Shown in pieces: positions 26,351 through 34,176 of a DNA stretch of 34,449 bases (position 1 is the first letter of the stretch; every line of letters begins with the position of its first letter). The stretch is from an uncultured Flavobacteriales bacterium. Lineage in GTDB: Bacteria > Bacteroidota > Bacteroidia > Flavobacteriales_D > Parvicellaceae. Below the pieces are notes generated by a model. That model saw only the letters and a list, made by a program, of their open reading frames with translations. It was not told the DNA's origin and searched no databases. The translations under genes were made by a program, and so were the position numbers. Where the stretch lies: contig CAJQPO010000114.1 of the NCBI GenBank assembly GCA_905480225.1, positions 1 to 34,449 on the forward strand, given 5' to 3'.

Positions 26351-27268
26351 CTAGTTTTTACCAATCTTATTATACGTGCTCATGTTGACCGCATTTATTT
26401 CCTTTGCTATATTTAAGAATTTGGACTTTTGGCCTTGGTTGGCCTCAGAAAACAGATTTTTTAATTCATCCATTTTAGCCGTAAAGAAGAGTTGCTGATT
26501 GATTGTGTTTGCCCTAATTCTATGCACTTTTCTAATGTATTCTAGCGCCGAAAGAATGGAATTGATGCCATCTTCTTTATCCTCATAAAGTTCATCGAAC
26601 CCTTTGAAGTGATAATTGTACATGCACTTTCTAAGCGGTTTAAAAGCACTTTGCAAGACGTTATCTATGATGTGAAATCGATTTCGCCTGTCTGAATCCG
26701 TTTTCCATCCGCTATATGGCGTGTTTCCAGCGTTCGTTACTATTTGTTGTGCCTTTTGAAAATACTTGGTTCCGCCCTCCAAGGAAAAAGTGTCATAATC
26801 ATATCCAATAATCAGATAGGCATAGAACGCTAGTATAGAAGTGAGATTGCTGGTATGTCTATCTGGTGTAAATATAAGGGCTGTATTTCGTTGATATGAA
26901 ATTTGAAAATCTGTGTCTTTGAAGGTAAATAATGGGGATAAGTAGCTACTGTTATAAACGGGACGAGAGCATTGAACTTGTATCGATCCCTTGTAATTAC
27001 CAGGAGATACTTCTTCGTCAAGCGTAATAAACACACTGCATTCAATCTGTTCATCATCTTGAACTATGTCTTGACTCCACTTCGTATTATTCATGAAATT
27101 CATTACTTCCATCTGAAGCGTATTGAAGATCTCAGTATTAGCAGAGTTATTTTGAAGCTTGGGCGCTACAACTTGTACTTGACAATTCAGCTCATGGCCA
27201 GTTGCCGACAGGCAATAACACATTAATGTGCTAATAAATAATACTTTATAAATATTGAATAAGTTCAT
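26351..27268 (-). CDS. DUF4835 family protein, PorD-like
   Basis: 305 residues from the preferred ATG at 27268 (the frame stays open to 27286). Signal peptide MNLFNIYKVLFISTLMCYCL followed by ELNCQVQVVAPKLQN, the typical start of the mature DUF4835 family. The middle YAYLIIGYDYDTFSLEGG and the following GWK are family hallmarks. From memory this family is named PorD and linked to the type IX secretion system; I have not been able to check this. It overlaps the 3' end of coaBC by 23 nt and precedes recN, an order conserved in Flavobacteria as I recall. Location is periplasmic or outer membrane. Confidence 0.85.
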   Translation of the reverse strand: MNLFNIYKVLFISTLMCYCLSATGHELNCQVQVVAPKLQNNSANTEIFNTLQMEVMNFMNNTKWSQDIVQDDEQIECSVFITLDEEVSPGNYKGSIQVQCSRPVYNSSYLSPLFTFKDTDFQISYQRNTALIFTPDRHTSNLTSILAFYAYLIIGYDYDTFSLEGGTKYFQKAQQIVTNAGNTPYSGWKTDSDRRNRFHIIDNVLQSAFKPLRKCMYNYHFKGFDELYEDKEDGINSILSALEYIRKVHRIRANTINQQLFFTAKMDELKNLFSEANQGQKSKFLNIAKEINAVNMSTYNKIGKN

Positions 27269-28439
27269 CGATAATGTCATTAGCAACTTCTTGCTTCGAT
27301 TTTAACTCGAAGTTAGTTATTTTATTGTGCTGATCTATGATAACAATCTTATTGGTGTCGTGCTGAAAACCTGCTCCTTTTTCATTGATTGAATTATAAA
27401 CAATGAAAGCTAAGTTTTTCGTTTGTAATTTCTTTTTAGCATTTTCCAAACCATTTTCAGTTTCCATTGCAAATCCTACTAGCACTTGATCTTTTTTGAT
27501 CTTGCCCAAATGCAATAAAATGTCTTCTGTTGGTTTTAGTGCAATTGACATTTTTGAATCCGCTTTTTTTATCTTTTGTTTTTCTTTTTGAATAGGAGTG
27601 AAATCTGCAACTGCTGCCGCCATCACTACTGCATCAACATCTGAAAACACATTTTTACATGCCGCAAACATATCGTCTGCAGACTCAACATTTATCCTAT
27701 TGATTTCAGCAGAAGATTCAAGACTAGTCGGTCCTGCAATTAAGGTTATTTGCCCCCCCTTCTCTGCAGCAGCTTCCGCAATTGCAAACCCCATTTTTCC
27801 GGAACTTCTATTACCTATAAATCTAACTGGATCTATTGATTCATGTGTCGGTCCTGCGGTCACCAGTATTTTTTTACCAGTAAGGGGCTTACCTGCCGCT
27901 AAAGACAGTTCCAAAAATGCAAGTATTTCTTCAGGTTCTGCTAATCTACCTTCACCTACAAGGCCACTTGCGAGCTCCCCATATTTTGGTTTAATAATTA
28001 TATTTCCGCGATCTTCTAAGAGTAAAAGATTATCTTTTGTAGACGCATGCTCATACATATCCAGGTCCATAGCGGGAGCAATATAGACCGGACATTTAGC
28101 AGAAAGATAAGTAGCTAACAGAAAGGAATCCGCTTCTCCATGGGCCATTTTTGCTATGGTATTAGCAGTAGCGGGAGCCACCAAAATAAAATCCGCCCAA
28201 AGACCTAAGTCTACATGATTGTTCCAAACTCCAGCATCTGTATCTTTAACAAAGTCGGTTAATACTGGATTTTTGGACAAAGTTCCCAAAGTCAAAGGAG
28301 TAACAAACTCTTTCGATGCCTGAGTCATAACTACTTGTACGTCAGCACCTGCTTTGACAAGCAATCGGATAATAAAACTTGATTTGTAAGCTGCTATACT
28401 ACCGGTTACACAGAGTAATACATTTGAACCGCGTAGCAT
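27246..28439 (-). CDS. coaBC: Bifunctional phosphopantothenoylcysteine decarboxylase/phosphopantothenate-cysteine ligase
   Basis: 397-residue CoA biosynthesis enzyme with two activities. The N-terminal FMN-dependent CoaC domain (about 1-185) has GSIAAYKS, a His in NNHVDLGLWAD, the LVAPATANT loop, and PAMDLDMYEH in place of PAMNxxMW. The C-terminal CoaB domain begins at ILVTAGPTHESIDPVRFIGNRSSGKMG (about 190-216) and includes KKADSKM for ligase chemistry. Length and layout are normal. Starts 11 nt after rpoZ. Confidence 0.96.
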   Translation of the reverse strand: MLRGSNVLLCVTGSIAAYKSSFIIRLLVKAGADVQVVMTQASKEFVTPLTLGTLSKNPVLTDFVKDTDAGVWNNHVDLGLWADFILVAPATANTIAKMAHGEADSFLLATYLSAKCPVYIAPAMDLDMYEHASTKDNLLLLEDRGNIIIKPKYGELASGLVGEGRLAEPEEILAFLELSLAAGKPLTGKKILVTAGPTHESIDPVRFIGNRSSGKMGFAIAEAAAEKGGQITLIAGPTSLESSAEINRINVESADDMFAACKNVFSDVDAVVMAAAVADFTPIQKEKQKIKKADSKMSIALKPTEDILLHLGKIKKDQVLVGFAMETENGLENAKKKLQTKNLAFIVYNSINEKGAGFQHDTNKIVIIDQHNKITNFELKSKQEVANDIIDELIQYL

Positions 28440-28450
28440 AATTAGATTAA

Positions 28451-28774
28451 TTATTCAGACCCTTCTGGATTTCTGTGATATACTTTATCAGCAAGAAATT
28501 CATCAACAGCAATCGCTACGGGTTTAGGTAGCCTTTCATAAAAACGTGAAATTTCTATTTGTTCTCGATTTTCAAAAATTTCTTCCAAATTATCAGTAGA
28601 AGAAGCGAATTCTGCCAATTTCGCAGTTAACTCTTCTTTCATTCCATCATTAATCTGTCTAGACCTTTTTGATATCGTAACGAGTCCTTCGTACAAATTT
28701 CCTAATCGATCACCGATATCACTGACATTTCTAGTAATCGTTGTCTTTTCAGCTACTACGTTTTTATAGCTCAT
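28451..28774 (-). CDS. rpoZ: DNA-directed RNA polymerase omega subunit (Bacteroidota type)
   Basis: 107-residue omega subunit in its divergent Bacteroidota form. The recognisable core is GNLYEGLVTISKRSRQINDGMKEEL (about 25-49) followed by EEIFENREQIEISRFYERLPKP (about 63-84) and a C-terminal KVYHRNPEG. It stabilises the polymerase core. Its ATG overlaps the stop of bamD (ATGA), and it precedes coaBC, as in many bacteria where omega and CoaBC are neighbours. Confidence 0.92.
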   Translation of the reverse strand: MSYKNVVAEKTTITRNVSDIGDRLGNLYEGLVTISKRSRQINDGMKEELTAKLAEFASSTDNLEEIFENREQIEISRFYERLPKPVAIAVDEFLADKVYHRNPEGSE

Positions 28775-29577
28775 AACTCTTGATTTGTTTTTATCTTATC
28801 CAGCTCTTTAAGTGCTGTATTGTAAAAGCCTTCTGCTTCTTTAAATTCATCACTGTCCGGAAAAGCGTCTGCAAATTTATAATAAGATTTTAAAGTTTCC
28901 TTGAATCTTTCTTCTTTTTTAACCTGAATGCTATTATCAGCCAGCATAAAGCTCGCTTTTACCATCAAAAAAAGTATTTCTTCTTTAAACTGCGTATCTG
29001 GATAATCGATTAATAAATTACCTAAAGCCACTTGCGCAGAATTGTACCTTTCCATGTGGTAATACAACTTCGCACTATTCAAAGCTTTGACTTCCAATTT
29101 TTTTCTTAGCCCTTTGATGATGGTGTTACAAGTATCTTGCTGACTACTTTCAGGATAACGATTCATAAATAACTGTAAATCATTAATGGCTTTAATGGTT
29201 TCTGTTTGGTCCAATGTCGGTTTCGGAGAATTCAAGACATTGCACATCGCGCCCAAAAAAAGACATTCTTCGGCTCGTTCACTACCTGGATATGTTTTCA
29301 CAAAATTCTTAAAGTAGTAAGCTGCGACAAAGTATTCCTTTGAACAATAATTGGTTTTTGCATAGTAATAATACACATCCTCACCCTTTGCAGTCAATCT
29401 AAAAAGGGACAGCAGCTCTTCCAGCAAGGGCAAAGCTTTGGAACATTCCCCATCGTGATAATACTCCTTGGCTTTTTCAAACTTGAGATTGTAATCCTTA
29501 CTTTTCAAAATTTTACTATAATCGGAGCAACCAAGCGCTAAAATTCCGGAAATAATTATTACAAGTACTTTGTTCAT
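28771..29577 (-). CDS. bamD: Outer-membrane protein assembly factor BamD
   Basis: 268-residue lipoprotein of the BAM complex, from the ATG at 29577. Lipobox LALGC (Cys17), then SDYSKILKSKDYNLKFEKAKEYYHDGECSKALPLLEEL, the typical first TPR of BamD, with further repeats to about 260. A longer frame reaches 29616, but the -7 element TATATTTG at 29585-29592 lies inside it, so the start at 29577 is preferred. This leaves almost no 5' leader, so translation may begin on a leaderless message. First gene of the unit with rpoZ, coaBC, DUF4835 and recN. Confidence 0.92.
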   Translation of the reverse strand: MNKVLVIIISGILALGCSDYSKILKSKDYNLKFEKAKEYYHDGECSKALPLLEELLSLFRLTAKGEDVYYYYAKTNYCSKEYFVAAYYFKNFVKTYPGSERAEECLFLGAMCNVLNSPKPTLDQTETIKAINDLQLFMNRYPESSQQDTCNTIIKGLRKKLEVKALNSAKLYYHMERYNSAQVALGNLLIDYPDTQFKEEILFLMVKASFMLADNSIQVKKEERFKETLKSYYKFADAFPDSDEFKEAEGFYNTALKELDKIKTNQEL

Positions 29578-29584
29578 TGGGCGA

Positions 29585-29621
29585 CAAATATAGTTGATTT
29601 CAACAAATGAACACATTTGTT
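29585..29621 (-). promoter_or_regulatory. bamD operon promoter with palindromic operator
   Basis: Minus-strand TATATTTG (29585-29592) matches TAnnTTTG exactly. Immediately upstream AACAAATG (29602-29609) and CATTTGTT (29614-29621) form a perfect 8-N4-8 inverted repeat, sitting in the spacer and -33 zone where a repressor would block polymerase. Confidence 0.6.
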
Positions 29622-29740
29622 TGATTATGTTTCAAACGAATAATTATTAATAAAATTACTATTGCTGCAAAAGTCATTTACTGAATACTTCGGTGTGAAT
29701 AAAAATTAGTATTTATCCTTCATTAACAAATAGTTTCCTT

Positions 29741-29766
29741 TAATTTTGTACCGAATTCCTAGGAAT
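29741..29766 (+). promoter_or_regulatory. Promoter of the alpha-oxoamine synthase gene
   Basis: TAATTTTG (29741-29748) matches TAnnTTTG. Over the expected start of transcription lies a perfect 12-bp palindrome ATTCCTAGGAAT (29755-29766), a possible operator. The -33 element is poor. Confidence 0.5.
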
Positions 29767-29806
29767 AGAAGATACGTAGGCGTTCGGAGTCACAAAACGA
29801 GCATGG

Positions 29807-31057
29807 ATGGATATTTTTGAAAGAATAAAAAACAATAGAGGACCACTGGGTCAGCACGCGAAAGAATCTCACGGATATTTCACATTTCCAAAACTTGAAG
29901 GTGAGATCAGTAATAAGATGACTTTTCAAGGTAAAGAGGTGCTCACCTGGAGTATTAACAACTACCTCGGTCTATCGAATCATCCCGAAGTAAGAAAAGC
30001 CGATGTAGAAGCTGCCAAGAACTGGGGAATGGGTTATCCTATGGGCGCCAGGATGATGTCTGGACAAACGTCAAAACACGAAGAATTAGAACAAAGCTTA
30101 GCAGACTTTATGGGGTTTGAATCCGGTTTTCTACTAAATTTTGGATATCAAGGATTCATGTCTGTAATAGATGCACTTGCAGGTAGAAATGACGTAATAG
30201 TTTATGATGAAGAGTGTCATGCTTGTCTGATGGACGGCATGAGAATGCATGTTGGAAAACGATTCATGTTTCCACACAATGACATTGACGCTTGCAGAGA
30301 CCGATTGCAAAAAGCTCAAAAAATTACGGAACAAACAGGAGGAGGCATCCTTTTGATTACCGAAGGTGTATTCGGGATGTCTGGTGATCAAGGAAAAATC
30401 AAAGAAATTGTTGATTTAAGAAAAAATGAGGGATATGATTTTCGATTAATGGTCGATGATGCGCATGGATTTGGAACATTGGGAGAAACGGGACAAGGAG
30501 CTGGTGAGTATCAAGGTGTCCAGAAAGAAATTGATGTTTTATTAGGAACATTCGCAAAATCTATGGCTAGTATCGGCGCTTTTGTTTGTGCCAATTCAGA
30601 TGTAATAGAATATTTAGCTTACAACATGCGATCGCAAATATTTGCAAAATCATTACCAATGCCATTAGTGGTTGGAGCAATTAAGCGTTTGGAATTACTA
30701 AAAGACCCCATTCATAAAAATGCACTTTGGAAAATTGCCGATGCTTTACAAAAAGGCCTCAGAGAAGCAGGTTTTAATTTAGGCAATACCAACTCTTGTG
30801 TTACACCGGTCATGCTTTCCGGTACGCTTGGGGAGGCTACTAAACTTACTTTTGATCTTCGGGAAAAATACGGTTTGTTCTGTTCAATAGTAACCTACCC
30901 CGTAGTGCCTAAAGGAATGATTTTATTGCGTTTGATTCCTACGGCGGTTCATACGCTTGAAGATGTGAGCTATACCATAGAAACCTTTAAGGCAATCAAA
31001 CAAAAGCTGGAGAATGGCGAATACCATTCTGATGAATTGTTAAATGCGAATGCTTAA
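29807..31057 (+). CDS. Alpha-oxoamine synthase: serine palmitoyltransferase or cysteate acyltransferase-like
   Basis: 416-residue PLP enzyme of the KBL/BioF/SPT family, which condenses an acyl-CoA with an amino acid. Visible elements: WSINNYLGLSNHPEV start of the fold, GARMMSGQTSKHEELE, VYDEECHACLMDGMR with the His that stacks on PLP, MVDDAHGFGTLG with the PLP-nitrogen Asp, and PLP lysine Lys251 in GTFAKSMASIGAFV. Bacteroidota use such enzymes for sphingoid bases (serine) or for capnine/sulfonolipids (cysteate). BioF is less likely because no biotin genes are near. An out-of-frame ATG four bases upstream opens only six codons. It is followed by a hairpin-rich gap. Confidence 0.88.
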   Translation: MDIFERIKNNRGPLGQHAKESHGYFTFPKLEGEISNKMTFQGKEVLTWSINNYLGLSNHPEVRKADVEAAKNWGMGYPMGARMMSGQTSKHEELEQSLADFMGFESGFLLNFGYQGFMSVIDALAGRNDVIVYDEECHACLMDGMRMHVGKRFMFPHNDIDACRDRLQKAQKITEQTGGGILLITEGVFGMSGDQGKIKEIVDLRKNEGYDFRLMVDDAHGFGTLGETGQGAGEYQGVQKEIDVLLGTFAKSMASIGAFVCANSDVIEYLAYNMRSQIFAKSLPMPLVVGAIKRLELLKDPIHKNALWKIADALQKGLREAGFNLGNTNSCVTPVMLSGTLGEATKLTFDLREKYGLFCSIVTYPVVPKGMILLRLIPTAVHTLEDVSYTIETFKAIKQKLENGEYHSDELLNANA

Positions 31058-31059
31058 CC

Positions 31060-31320
31060 ATTGATTCTCTCAAGAATCGACTACTTTATTTCCAATAACA
31101 GTCTAGTTAAAGACACGGCTTAAAGAAATTTTTTCAAGATACTTAATCGAAGCATTTTGTTTACTTCGCAAATCGAAGCGTACTTTATAGAACAACTTTA
31201 AAGTTGATTCAATACAAGTCATAGAAGCCACTTGACACCCATAGCAATAAATGGATTGTCTATTTTAAATGCTTCCGATTAAGACAACCGGTTATTCCAT
31301 CAATACACACTGTCTTAAAC
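31060..31320. other. Hairpin-rich intergenic region
   Basis: No ORF. At least five inverted repeats: GATTCT/AGAATC (31063-31078), CTTCG/CGAAG (31164-31178 region), perfect palindrome CAACTTTAAAGTTG (31193-31206), CAAGT/ACTTG (about 31216-31235), TTAAGACA/TGTCTTAA (31279-31286, 31311-31318). AATCGAAGC also occurs twice (31145-31153, 31171-31179). It could hold a structured 3' UTR or small RNA. Confidence 0.4.
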
Positions 31321-31323
31321 AAA

Positions 31324-31347
31324 AAAGACCCGACAAGTCGGGTCTTT
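31324..31347 (-). terminator. Terminator after the beta-barrel gene
   Basis: Perfect 11-bp stem (31324-31334 with 31337-31347) with a U-run on the minus strand, 34 nt after the stop of the beta-barrel gene. A 7-N1-7 palindrome CATTAAG-C-CTTAATG lies at 31354-31368 between stop and terminator. Confidence 0.88.
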
Positions 31348-31381
31348 AAACGGCATTAAGCCTTAATGAATTCAAGAAAGA

Positions 31382-32320
31382 TTAGAAACTGATTTTCAAA
31401 CCAATACTAATTCCAACACTTCCTAATCCAACCTTAGATTTTAGTTCGTCTCGTGGGCTGGTATCCGATTGATTTGGATTTGCCCCTGTATTCGATGAAG
31501 CTGTAATTTCATCGACATAATTTGTTTGAAGTTGATAAACAGTTGAACCAGTAAGATAATCAGTAGTAGTAGTACCTGAAGGATCAGTCGCAGTTCCTGT
31601 AGAACCAGTTATCACTAGTGAACTTGGCGCCAAAGACATGTTGTTCATGTTCATTTCAGCGAACAAAGACATGTTATCACTCAAACTGTATGACGCACCA
31701 ATTGCGCCTGAAAATCCAAATCCTATTCCACCACTCCATTCAAGTGTGGTCACATCCTCATACGTGCCTGTATTAGTACCATCCGAATAAGATCCTGTTT
31801 CTGTACTTGTCGCCATCGCTTTTCCAAAGCCTAGCATTACACCAAATTTGGCATAAGGTCTGATTTTATCTCCATTACCCACAAGAACGAATGAAGGATT
31901 GATTCTTAATAAATTTGCTGACATTGCATCCGTATCTTTACCATTGATAGTCGTTGTAATGGAACCTCCACCTCCAGAACCAGCAACAGTATTGGTTTCA
32001 TTTTCTTCACTAGTTGTAATAAATTGACGACCGATCAAATAATTAACACCCAATTCTGCACCGAAGTTTTCATTAAACATGTAACCAAATCCAGCTCCAA
32101 AATTGATTCCACTACCAAGTGATCCAAAAACCGCTGTTTCCGTGTCTTGTGTGGTCACTCCATCAACCTCAGATAACATAGAGTTAGTTCCTTGCATAGA
32201 ACCATCTCCGAAGCCAAATCCAGCTCCAACATTAACATATGCACCTTGTGCACTCGCATTGCTAGACAATAGTCCAACAACTAAAAAACTCATTAGTAAG
32301 TACGTGTAATTCTTTTTCAT
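31382..32320 (-). CDS. Outer-membrane beta-barrel protein
   Basis: 312 residues, signal peptide MKKNYTYLLMSFLVVGLLSSNASA (1-24). The mature part starts GAYVNVGAGFGFGDG and has a barrel pattern: NFGAGFGYMFNENFGAELGVNYLIG, PYAKFGVMLGFGKAMA, GFSGAIGASYSLSDNMSLFAEMNMNNMSL, and the final VGISIGLKISF. Long Ser/Thr/Gly-rich loops (TTSEENETNTVAGSGGGGSIT, TGSTGTATDPSGTTTTD) would face outward. This is the OmpA/PorT-like 'outer membrane beta-barrel' class; no peptidoglycan-binding domain follows. A clean promoter precedes it, and a strong terminator closes it. Confidence 0.85.
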   Translation of the reverse strand: MKKNYTYLLMSFLVVGLLSSNASAQGAYVNVGAGFGFGDGSMQGTNSMLSEVDGVTTQDTETAVFGSLGSGINFGAGFGYMFNENFGAELGVNYLIGRQFITTSEENETNTVAGSGGGGSITTTINGKDTDAMSANLLRINPSFVLVGNGDKIRPYAKFGVMLGFGKAMATSTETGSYSDGTNTGTYEDVTTLEWSGGIGFGFSGAIGASYSLSDNMSLFAEMNMNNMSLAPSSLVITGSTGTATDPSGTTTTDYLTGSTVYQLQTNYVDEITASSNTGANPNQSDTSPRDELKSKVGLGSVGISIGLKISF

Positions 32321-32337
32321 TTTCTAAATATTTTGAG

Positions 32338-32368
32338 CGAAAATAGTAAAATCATTTAATTCATGCAA
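32338..32368 (-). promoter_or_regulatory. Promoter of the beta-barrel gene
   Basis: Minus strand: TTG (32366-32368), 20 bp, TATTTTCG (32338-32345), 7 of 8 to TAnnTTTG, 17 bp before the start codon. Confidence 0.6.
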
Positions 32369-32523
32369 TAGCAAGCGCATTAGAATTAATTCACATTGAA
32401 CTGTTAAAATCCAATGAATGAAGAACGATTAGTTCCTTTTTTTTCTTGAAATAAAGACTATCCAATTAAACATCCATAGAATCTTACAAATGCATGTAAG
32501 AAATTAACAAACATTAAAAATAA

Positions 32524-32549
32524 AAAGCCTGACAAAAATGCCAGGCTTT
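32524..32549 (-). terminator. Terminator next to the tRNA-His remnant
   Basis: Stem AAAGCCTG/CAGGCTTT (32524-32531, 32542-32549) with a further CA/TG pairing in the loop; U-run on the minus strand. It lies 1 nt after the remnant of the tRNA 3' end. Confidence 0.8.
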
Positions 32550-32550
32550 C

Positions 32551-32568
32551 TGGGTGGAAGACGGGGTT
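32551..32568 (-). repeat. Duplicated 3' end of tRNA-His (att-like remnant)
   Basis: The 18-mer TGGGTGGAAGACGGGGTT is identical at 32551-32568 and 32734-32751. It covers the T-arm 3' strand, the acceptor 3' strand and the discriminator of tRNA-His. The copy here has no remaining tRNA body. The 183-bp period contains a second terminator, so this is either an integration scar or a decayed tandem tRNA. Confidence 0.8.
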
Positions 32569-32700
32569 TGTTACCTCACTTACGCTCGTGAACCCTAGTA
32601 CTTCTGTTGAGCCTTCAAAGACTAAGCTCAATCGCCTTGCGATTGTACGCTTTTTTTGTTTTACTCTTTCGCTCGAATGAATTCGGCTCGGACTAAAAAA
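32569..32700. other. Segment between the tRNA-His repeats
   Basis: No credible gene. Hairpin CAATCGC-CTT-GCGATTG (32629-32645) followed on the plus strand by a T-run (32651-32657), and CGAAT-GA-ATTCG further on. A minus-strand frame stays open across both tRNA ends but looks like a shadow of the tRNA. Confidence 0.35.
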
Positions 32701-32728
32701 AAAGCTCGATACTTTCGTATCGAGCTTT
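32701..32728 (-). terminator. Terminator of tRNA-His
   Basis: Perfect 12-bp stem (32701-32712 with 32717-32728), loop TTTC, followed by nine U on the minus strand, 7 nt after the tRNA. Confidence 0.9.
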
Positions 32729-32735
32729 GTCTTTG

Positions 32736-32810
32736 GGTGGAAGACGGGGTTCGAACCCGCGACCCTCGGTACCACAAACCGATACTCTAACCAGCTGAGC
32801 TACATCCACC
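32736..32810 (-). tRNA. tRNA-His (anticodon GTG)
   Basis: Full cloverleaf on the minus strand: acceptor GTGGATG with CTTCCAC (one U-U mismatch), D-arm GCTC/GAGT, anticodon stem TCGGT/ACCGA around loop TTGTGGT with anticodon GTG, variable loop, and T-arm CGGG-TTCGAAC-CCCG. The extra G at -1 opposite C73 is the identity element of tRNA-His. A complete CCA is not encoded (CCA would need CCA after C73; the sequence reads CAA). Confidence 0.95.
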
Positions 32811-32836
32811 ATTTTACCTCCGAAAAATGGAGAGCG

Positions 32837-32844
32837 CAAATATA
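32837..32844 (-). promoter_or_regulatory. Promoter -7 element of tRNA-His
   Basis: Minus-strand TATATTTG, an exact TAnnTTTG match, 27 bp before the mature 5' end of the tRNA. The -33 element is not clear. Confidence 0.55.
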
Positions 32845-32916
32845 TAAATTTTTCTACATGACTTTTATTTGGAATAAAAATTTCAACTTTACGTTTTATA
32901 TCTTTCAAAGAACGGC

Positions 32917-34176
32917 ATGAAGCTTACAGAAATTGCAAAAAAAGGATCCCTGTCTCTTTTACTCCAGTTTACGGGGTTAGCTGTAAGTTTAGTACTTAAT
33001 CTGTATATGACCAATGTTGCCGGTAAAGAAGCCTATAACGTTTACGTAGTTTCTTTTTCTTGGATTACTTTTCTTGCACACATGGGCTTAATTGGATACG
33101 ATGTCCTCTTAACGCGCGAAATCAGTAACCCCAACAATTCAGAAGAATTGAAAAGCGCTTTGCTATCACGGTCCATTAATTACGCCTTATTGATTTCATT
33201 TTTTCTGGGCAGTCTTCTGATATTAGGAACAATCCTTTTTGTGACCGACGACACACTCAAACTAGCGTTAATACTTTCTGCTGCTGCGGTACCTTTTTTT
33301 TCACTTTTACTATTACTGAAAGCATACTTAATCGGCAAGAAAAGAAATGACCTGGCTATTGTTTGTGAGAAATTGATTCGACCCGGTATTTTCATCTTTG
33401 CAATCGCAACTATAATTGGTGTAATTGGCAGCCTCTCCATTGCATGGATTATTCTTATCAATACCGGCGCAATATTTACCGCATTGATGACCGCAATTAT
33501 CATTAGCAAAATCAAATTGAACGATAAAAAAACCAGTGTACAGGTTGATGATAAATATAAAAAAGCAGCCTGGACATTTTTCTTCCTGTCTTTTGTTGCC
33601 ATGACCAATAACTTAGCAGATGTCTTAATGTTGGGATTTTGGCCAAATACAGTCTCTGAAGTCGGAACTTATAAAATTGATCTGAACCTGACTAATTTTA
33701 TTGCGATGCCTCTCTTAACGCTTAATGCTGTTTTTGCCCCCTATTTTGTAGAATATTTTAACGATCCTTCCAAATCAAACAATCTGATTGCTATCAAGAA
33801 TTTACTTCGAATCGTGTTTGCCTTCGGTTTAGTTCTATGTATTGCCTTTACACTAAAGCCAGACTTTTTCCTGAATTTCTTTGGTCAAGATTACTTGTTA
33901 GGAGCTACACCGCTTGTTGTTTTAAGCTTTGGCCAATTATTCAATGTATTCATGGGACCCGTGGGTAATGCACTGAATATGGCAAATGCTCAACAATCCG
34001 TTTTCAAAATATCAGCATTCACTTTATGCATAAATTTGCTGTTGAACCTGGTTTTAATCCCTTATTACGGACTGCTTGGAGCTTCTGCGGCTACGGTAAT
34101 CACTTTAGCCATTTGGAACTTACTACTCGCCTACCAGCTTAAGAATAAATTTGGAATCAATGTTACCATAATATGA
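32917..34176 (+). CDS. Polysaccharide flippase (MATE/Wzx-like)
   Basis: 419-residue polytopic membrane protein with about 12 helices, of the polysaccharide biosynthesis / O-antigen flippase type (MOP superfamily). The start LTEIAKKGSLSLLLQFTGLAVSLVLNLYMTNVAGKEAYNVYVVSFSW is characteristic, as are the late segments FLNFFGQDYLLGATPLVVLSFGQLFNVFMGPVGNALNMANAQ and LLNLVLIPYYGLLGASAATVITLAIWNLLLAYQL. It would move undecaprenyl-linked sugars across the inner membrane. Its stop overlaps the start of a sulfotransferase-like gene (ATGA), so a surface-polysaccharide cluster probably begins here and continues past the window. Confidence 0.93.
   Translation: MKLTEIAKKGSLSLLLQFTGLAVSLVLNLYMTNVAGKEAYNVYVVSFSWITFLAHMGLIGYDVLLTREISNPNNSEELKSALLSRSINYALLISFFLGSLLILGTILFVTDDTLKLALILSAAAVPFFSLLLLLKAYLIGKKRNDLAIVCEKLIRPGIFIFAIATIIGVIGSLSIAWIILINTGAIFTALMTAIIISKIKLNDKKTSVQVDDKYKKAAWTFFFLSFVAMTNNLADVLMLGFWPNTVSEVGTYKIDLNLTNFIAMPLLTLNAVFAPYFVEYFNDPSKSNNLIAIKNLLRIVFAFGLVLCIAFTLKPDFFLNFFGQDYLLGATPLVVLSFGQLFNVFMGPVGNALNMANAQQSVFKISAFTLCINLLLNLVLIPYYGLLGASAATVITLAIWNLLLAYQLKNKFGINVTII

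Noticed and set aside
27598-28086. Plus-strand frame of 162 codons inside coaBC
   Set aside because: Antisense to coaBC, whose domains are clear over the full length.
32458-32908. Two minus-strand open frames of 105 and 71 codons across the tRNA
   Set aside because: They read straight through the tRNA-His, its remnant and both terminators (e.g. VAGSNPVFHPK), a common artefact of tRNA genes; the tRNA explains the sequence.
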